Part shown: positions 57,701 to 64,000 of the stretch, piece by piece
Layout of the letters: each line of letters opens with the position of its first letter
Position numbering within the stretch: position 1 is the first letter of the stretch
Assembly: GCF_001653235.2 (NCBI RefSeq)
Contig: NC_035795.1
Coordinates: 2,735,001 to 2,799,000 of the forward strand
DNA length: 64,000 bases
From: Pochonia chlamydosporia 170
Taxonomy: Eukaryota; Ascomycota; Sordariomycetes; Hypocreales; Clavicipitaceae
Reading direction: 5' to 3'
Position numbers and translations under genes: made by a program
The notes under the pieces: generated by a model
Told to the model about the DNA's origin: nothing
The model's input: the letters and a program-made list of their open reading frames with translations, nothing else
Database searches by the model: none

Positions 57701-60700
57701 CAATATAGCGAGTCCCGTAGGTGATGCCGGCGGCTGTTTCCACAGCAGTTACCATATGACATGTGACCTTTAGAGCAATGTTACCATCCTAACGGACAAA
57801 AGCTGATTGACTGTCTGGACTTGCCCTCCAACTTTTGTGAGCCCGACAACTCTCTGGTTCTCGCTTTCGCAAGAATGGCACGGTGAGTTGTCGATGCGCG
57901 CCAAGGAAACTTTCCTGATTTCACATGCGACCCAAGACATGTCGAGGCTTGTTGAGACCTTTCAACACCGAATAACACTCGGTTATCCCGCCAAGAGGTT
58001 TGGCAATGACACAGCTGTGGTGGTTGAGAGTTGTGGAGTCATCTCAGTCCTTGGAGTCCCCCGGCACTCAGCCATGCGGACGGTAATACTTACGAAACAA
58101 TGATTCCACTGTCCAAATAACGATGCCAAGGTCCGATGCCAACCACATAAGCATGGCTGGACGGCTTGTGCTCAGGAATGGATTAGCGAGCGGGCCGGCT
58201 TATTCAATAGTCTGGCGGCTCGGACAGCAATTTACATGAGCGCCTCCAACCCAAGATGAATGATGACGCCGTGGCAGTTTTGCAATTGAATAGTCTAAGC
58301 TTAACCAGATGGATACGGCAACATTATTCCAAAGGGCATTGTATCGAGATTGGACTAACGGTTAGAGGCGAAGGCGTGTTCAAGAATGGCCTTGCCGTCA
58401 CAATGACCGTTCCTCACAAGGGAAAGACACGGCCAACAGACAGCCTGGCACTATCCCTGCAGCTTGACCCATCATCTGCCACAAAGTTGAGTTTTGAGCA
58501 TGTCTGCTGGTCCTGCCACAAACCACACTGGAGTTGGTGGCGTCAATCCCCCGCATAATGGGTTGACAGGGACCTGGAATGTCCATTCGAACTGACGAGG
58601 TTCTGGGCGGCGTTGACAGGGTTGCAGCACAATGCATTGCCCTTCAACCGGATACTGTACTGTGTGACAGCTTGGCTTCAATAAGTCCTTGGCAGGCCTT
58701 CCAAACACGTTATTTCGGAGGGCATTCAAGCCGTTCTCCATGCCGACCGCGGCGGCGGTGAGAAAATAGGGGCGGGTGCTAGATTTGATGCTGACTAGGC
58801 GAAACTTTGCCATCGGCTTTTGGGACATGTCCACAACTTTCTGTTAGTTTGGAAGGGCGATATCTCTTGCATGACCAACTCCGACGTGGTTGACCTCCTT
58901 TGTCTGGTTCGATTCCAAAAGGCTTGTAACCCAAAAAGGGCTATGCCTCCATGAGGGGTCATTTCATACCTCACAGCGGATTCCATGATCGACACATCAG
59001 AATTTTAGGGCAAACGGTTGCATTCCGCTCTCTGATATGATCTGCAAAGATCCAGGGTGGTGAGCCCAGTCGAGGGAGAATTTATTGCTCCGACTCCATA
59101 TTCACCCGCTTTCGACAGGTCCCCGGCGATGCAGGCGACTCGCTTCCACTGGCATCAAGCCTCAACTCAAGGTAATATCAGTGGTGTTCGCTAGTACCTG
59201 AGTTTACCGGAGCCCTTCTAAAGCAACAGATGGGTGTTTGCAAGTTTGAATAAGCATTCTCCCGTTCTTTGCAGCCGATTAACCAGCGGTTCAGAAGAGC
59301 AATATCGGTGATCAGATCGCAAGTGCTTCTTAGGAAGCCTCGGACTAACCGCTGTGGCTCCTCCTGAGTAACTGTCCTTCAACCACTTGTTTGGAAGGAA
59401 GTTTGGACACAACATCATGCTCGGAGGGATTAGATGTGGGGTTGTTGTGACAAGCAAGGGTTGCGGATAATGAGAACTGGATTCTGCATCCATCAACACT
59501 TTGCACCCATGAAGCACAGTGCCGGACGCACCGTACGCACACCAACTCCAAGACGCCATGGTATCTCGGTTCTGCAGCTATAGTCTGCTCTCAATTACCA
59601 GCTTAAACGAGTTCATTTCGAAGATAGCATCCCGTATGAACAGGATGGCTCTCCGAGAAATGGGCGTTCCTGAATGGCGTCGCACTACTGCGAAGGAAAA
59701 GGCCCTTCCACGGCATTTCGGCCTTGTTTTGGGTGGCTTGACGAGCTCGAATCTGGGGAAACGGTGTTCCCAGCTACAGAGCAAGTTGGAGGATATTCGG
59801 AGAACCGTGAGCCACGGCCATCGCTCTCCCTTGAAATTGGTTCAACCCAATGGTCTGGGTCGGATAGGTCCAGGTTCACATTTCCTCATGGCCGGCTGGC
59901 AAGTGGAATGAGCTTGGATCACATGGTGGACTGAGAGTCATACATCCCGTCACCCAACCGCATGGCAAGAGCTTCGATTCTGACGGACTGGTGCGGGCTC
60001 GTGCCGATGTCACTATCGGACAGCCTGGAACAACTAGTAGTGAATCCTGTGTTAGACAGAACAGAGCGGTTCGGTAGCGAGAAACAAGCAATTGCCTCCA
60101 TGGTGAAAAGGGAGCCGCATGGCGAGACATTATTCGCAATATGCGATGCTGGTTGGACGGTTTTGGGATATGTAAAACTCCCAAGATCAGTTGGTGCTCA
60201 TCTTTAGCTGAACCGGGCGACCGTCAGATCCAGTGGTATTCATGCAGTTAGAGTTGACCTAACGAGAGGTGGTCTTGCTGGGTTGGCTCATTATTCGTCT
60301 TGAAGCACCCAACAAGCCAGAGTCTCGGCCGCGAGAATTCCCATAATTCTGGTTGCTCTTATGAGTCTTTGGTCAACGTTCAGAAATCCAGTGGGTTTCG
60401 AGTGCTCGTTTGGCTGGCAAGGCTTTTCTTGCTGCATGCAGGGATCGAACTGCTCACAAAAGGTAAGCAAAGGGTCTATCAAACTCCATAACGGCAGCGG
60501 CCCGTAGATTGCCACCATACATACACAGTGTTCGAAAGCATTGTTGTCCGTTCTCAAGACAATAATCGACCCGGAGCAGCACTCCGTTCTGTTCAAGCAC
60601 CGTACATGCACATTTCATGGAGTTGTTGCGTGAACGGCTTGGCTGGCATTGGATGGTCTGACATGGCGGAGGACCGGGTGACTCGATGGCTTGACTGACC

Positions 60701-62214
60701 ACTTTTACCCAAAAAACGGAGAGTTCAGAAAAGTGAGAAATCCCATCCAGCATTCCTGCACACCAAGTCAGCTACGCCGGACTAGGCTTAGCTCACATCC
60801 AAGAAGGAGGGCAGGTCCACCTAGAACCCATGAGCGGCCAATCATGGCACAGCAGCCACAGAGGGTGCGACCTTGAGTCCCGAACGGTGCAGCAACAAGC
60901 CAGACGAGTTCGGGCAAGAGCTGGTCAGCCCAAGCCCAGCGAAGCAGAAGAAGTGACAGGAAGCAGCGCCAGCACAAACGCCAGTGGACGCCACAGCTGT
61001 CGGCGCATCTTTCTTACCAGGCTCTGGGCAAGGCCTGGCCAGTCTGGGCTGGGGGCACGACAGCAGCCCAGACTCACCATGTCACTCTCAAGGTCGCCAG
61101 CCAAGCCCCAACGCTGTCCAACGACACGCCGTCTCTGGAAGCACCCTGGCCAAACAGACCAATCAGCATTGGCGTTCGGCTCACTGGTCTGATTTGGGGG
61201 CGTTCCTTCCTGGTGAATCCTGCCACCATCGCTTTTGGCAGGCGGGTGTCTGTTCCAGGGGCCTGGCCAGTGCTGGGTGTCGGCCGCTCCTCCACAGGTG
61301 CAGTCCTCTCACTTGCAGCACATGTACCAGTTGACTGTACGTGCACTGACTGGTGACATGGAGCTGACATTCGTCCTCACATCCCAGAGTCGTGAGAGCA
61401 ATTGACTGGATTCTTTGACAGTTGAGAATGACAGTCACCAACCTCCACTCCTCCACTCCACCATCCGCCATCCGCCATCCGCTCTCAGGCCCCATCCCCG
61501 TCCACCACACCAGACACCAGAACACACCAGACTCCTTCGCCTCCCTCTCGCTCTCGTCTTGCTTGGCCCGGCCCAGTCTGGCCTGGTCTGGTCTGGTCTG
61601 TGCTGGCTGGTATTTGGCTCTGGCCCCAGTGCCATCAGCCAACACATGCAGACTTGGATCTCACTCGCTCGCCTCGCCCGTTCAACCCAAACCCAGTTGA
61701 TCCTCTCCCTCGCTCGTCTGTCTTGCTCCTCCATCTTTCTTCCCCCAGATTTTGCTACTGTTCCGCCCACCCACAGTACTAGTTCGTACCGTCTCCTGCA
61801 CTCGCCCATTCCATCTCACATCACGACCTCTTCCACTTGCAACTCTCGCCCTCCTCACGACCTGACCCATCCACGATTCCGGTCCTGCCCTCGCCTTGGG
61901 CCTTGCCTTGACCACCAAACTCTAGTTGAGACGACCTGCGACGACCGTTTCTTCTCGATATATCGGCATCACCGTGAGCCCATTTATTCTTGGACACACC
62001 GACCGTTGGTTCCACCGGACGATCCGACAATTCAGCATTCAACCCTTCATCAGACCCTGGCCGAACACGCAGAACGACACTGGAATATACGGCTTGAGCA
62101 TCATTAGCATCCGTACGGCGACGCTCCCCCTCCGATCTCTTGATCATTTTGTCTGGCAACAAGTGCGCCAAGTGCGACCCCTAATCCTGGATTGACGTTC
62201 TCACAACCGCAACC
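54768..62214. other. Long gene-poor region upstream of the sugar transporter
   Basis: 7.4 kb in which I can support no gene. ORFs of 60-130 codons occur on both strands (largest: minus 58472-58834, plus 59519-59911, plus 61415-62107) without domains, signal peptides or coherent splicing. The last 800 bp is pyrimidine-rich, with a GTCTG tract at 61576-61600, and is probably the promoter and 5' UTR of the transporter. A decayed gene or non-coding transcript in 56-60 kb cannot be excluded. Confidence 0.45.
61576..61600 (+). repeat. GTCTG microsatellite upstream of the sugar transporter
   Basis: Five nearly perfect GTCTG units; see also 12091-12110. Confidence 0.8.
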
Positions 62215-64000
62215 ATGGCCATTGCCATGGGCTGGCAGAAGCCCGACAATGTCGCTGGCTCGTCAGCGCCGGCAATTATGGTCGGTCTCTTTGTCGCTTC
62301 CGGTGGATTGCTCTTCGGCTATGATACTGGGTAAGTGGTGTTGATCTGTTTCTTCCCACTAAGATGGTTTTTGTTCGGTCCCCTTTCCACCTTTATACCG
62401 CATGGGTTACTGGGAGAATGTGCTTCAAAGCGACATGACAACTGTACGCACTTGTATGTGCGAGTTCAGGCCGCTACCAAACCAGGACCCGGGGGATCTT
62501 TTTGTTATCTCATATCGTGAGGTTTAGTTGGAGTGGAATAAGCCCCGGTCAACGGCTTTCGCAACTCCGTTGGATATTTTCTATTTATCAGAAAGATGCC
62601 ACCGTTACTAACTCATCCCCTCTGCCTTTAGAGCCATAAATGGTATTCTCGCCATGTCGGAATTCAAGACTCAATTTGGTGCCAATTGTCGTTCGACCAC
62701 TAATGCCGACTCCGTCTCGATTTGTCCAAAAGACGCCGCCCTCATCGTCGCAATTTTGAGCGCTGGCACAGCTGTCGGTGCACTCCTCGCTGCCCCTGCC
62801 GGAGATTCATTAGGTCGGCGAATCAGCCTTCTCATCTCGGTTGGCATCTTCTGTATTGGTGCGATCTGCCAGACCTGCGCCCAGGAGATTGTGCTTTTAC
62901 TGATTGGCAGGTGCGTTGGCAACCCAAACCCTTTCCCGCGGATATTGTTTTTGCAACCTAGACGCGGCTAACCTGAAAATAGAGCATTGGCCGGTGTCGG
63001 TGTAGGAGCCATCTCAGTCTTGGTTCCCCTGTATCAGTCAGAAATGGCGCCAAAATGGATTCGTGGAACATTAGTCTGTGCCTATCAACTCTCGATTACT
63101 ATTGGCCTGTTATCCGCATCTGTCGTCAACATTATAACCTCCAAAATTACAAACTCTTCGGCCTACCGCATACCTCTCGGTCTTCAGCTTGTCCCTGCGC
63201 TCATTCTTACCGCCGGTCTTCTCATGCTACCAGAAACTCCACGCTTCCTCATCAAGCAAGGCAAGAACGAGGCTGCTGGTCTTTCCCTGAGTCGACTTCG
63301 GCGACTAGACATTACGCATCCCGCACTCATCGAAGAGTTGCAGGAAATTATTGCAAATCATCAGTACGAACTTACACTCGGTCCATCAACCTACAAAGAC
63401 GCCTTTTTCGGTTCGCCACACCTTGGTCGTCGAACGTTCACGGGATGTGGTCTCCAGATGCTTCAGCAGTTATCTGGTATCAACTTCATCATGTATTACA
63501 GCACGACATTCTTCAACGGTGTTGGGGTCAACAGCCCGTACACAAAATCGACTATTATCAATGTCATCAATGTTGTGTCCACCATCCCTGGCCTGCTCAT
63601 TATCGAATCATGGGGTCGTCGTAGGTTGCTGATGATTGGCGCTCTTGGCATGGCGGCCTGCCAATTGCTCATGGCGTCCTTCACAACAGCGGCTGGTGAC
63701 GATCTGAAATATACCAAGGAAACCATTCTTGTTGTCTTTTGTTGCTTCAACATTTTCTTCTTTGCTGCGTCCTGGGGCCCAGTCGTCTGGGTCGTCACAT
63801 CGGAAATCTACCCCCTGAAAGTGCGAGCCAAGTCCATGTCGCTCTCTACCGCGTCCAATTGGATACTGAATTTTGGAATCGCCTATGCTACCCCTTTTAT
63901 GGTCGAATCTGGCCCGGGTTCGGCCAGTTTCGGACCCAAAATCTTCTTCATATGGGGAGCATTTTGCATCGTCGCCTTTTTCTTTGTTTGGTGTATGGTA
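62215..64000 (+). CDS. MFS sugar transporter or glucose sensor (3' end outside window)
   Basis: Exons 62215-62330, 62632-62910 and 62983 to beyond 64000, with introns of 301 and 72 bp (GTAAGT and GTGCGT donors, CTAAC branch sites, TAG acceptors). 471 residues are visible. The start MAIAMGWQKPDN precedes the first membrane segment AIMVGLFVASGGLLFGYDTG, split by intron 1. Sugar-transporter signatures follow: GDSLGRRISLL (loop 2-3), LVPLYQSEMAPKWIRG (PESPR-like loop), LPETPRFLIKQGKNE, QQLSGINFIMYYSTTFF, and VVWVVTSEIYPLKVRAKSMS. Around twelve membrane helices are expected, of which about eleven are present. It is close in style to fungal high-affinity glucose transporters and to sensors such as Neurospora RCO-3. 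A sensor's long cytosolic tail would lie beyond the window, so this cannot be decided here. Confidence 0.9.

Noticed and set aside
60434..60456. tRNA B-box-like GTTCGATCC on the minus strand
   Set aside because: The flanking bases do not form a T-arm stem and no A-box or acceptor stem is found at the proper distance.
61415..62107. 230-codon ORF before the sugar transporter
   Set aside because: Pyrimidine-rich leader translated as Ser/Pro/His-rich sequence. No domain, overlapped by other frames.

Overview
The window looks like nuclear DNA from a filamentous ascomycete. Evidence: short introns (about 46-300 bp) with GTRAGT-like donors, CTAAC-like branch sites and YAG acceptors; a Zn2Cys6 regulator; LMBD1, Rlm1-type MADS and Osm1-cytochrome b5 proteins of the kinds found in Pezizomycotina; and AT-rich islands whose repeat copies differ mainly by C/T and G/A changes, as repeat-induced point mutation (RIP) leaves them. 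A Sordariomycete, possibly in Hypocreales, fits, but that placement is inferred from general resemblance.

Layout. 0-6.1 kb: a broken NACHT-type (NLR) gene fragment at the left edge, then an AT-rich island of nested, decayed DNA transposons: a TIR element enclosing a cysteine-rich ORF, a 1.86-kb Fot1/pogo-type element with TA target duplications, and a MITE. An old inverted repeat brackets the island. 6.1-10 kb: no supportable gene. 10-27 kb: a housekeeping block with LMBD1-like transporter (-), CFT1/CPSF160 (+), a secreted Cys-rich protein (-), a zinc-binding HNH/His-Me endonuclease-like protein (+), an FMN reductase (+), an ANCHR/ZFYVE19-like protein (-) and a Zn2Cys6 regulator (-). 27-30.1 kb: two tiny predicted secreted peptides around a second AT-rich island, which carries a relic of the first island's TIR family and a 613-bp fold-back element. 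32-40.6 kb: a glycine-rich, probably GPI-anchored protein, TAF1 of TFIID, an overlapping charged coiled-coil ORF, and an F-box/ankyrin protein. 40.6-46.4 kb: gene-poor. 46.4-54.8 kb: RLM1-type MADS factor, a FAS1 protein and a fumarate reductase-cytochrome b5 fusion. 54.8-62.2 kb: gene-poor. 62.2 kb to the end: an MFS sugar transporter or sensor, cut by the window edge.

The core genes serve mRNA 3'-end processing (CFT1), transcription initiation (TAF1), cell-wall stress signalling (RLM1), redox balance (Osm1-b5, FMN reductase) and sugar uptake or sensing. They are separate transcription units rather than a pathway cluster; no polyketide, peptide-synthetase or terpene core gene was seen. The most unusual content is the set of very small candidate secreted peptides in or beside the RIP-marked islands, an arrangement known for effector and antimicrobial genes in fungal genomes. 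Multi-exon models were built by hand from splice signals and reading phase; they were not checked against transcripts.
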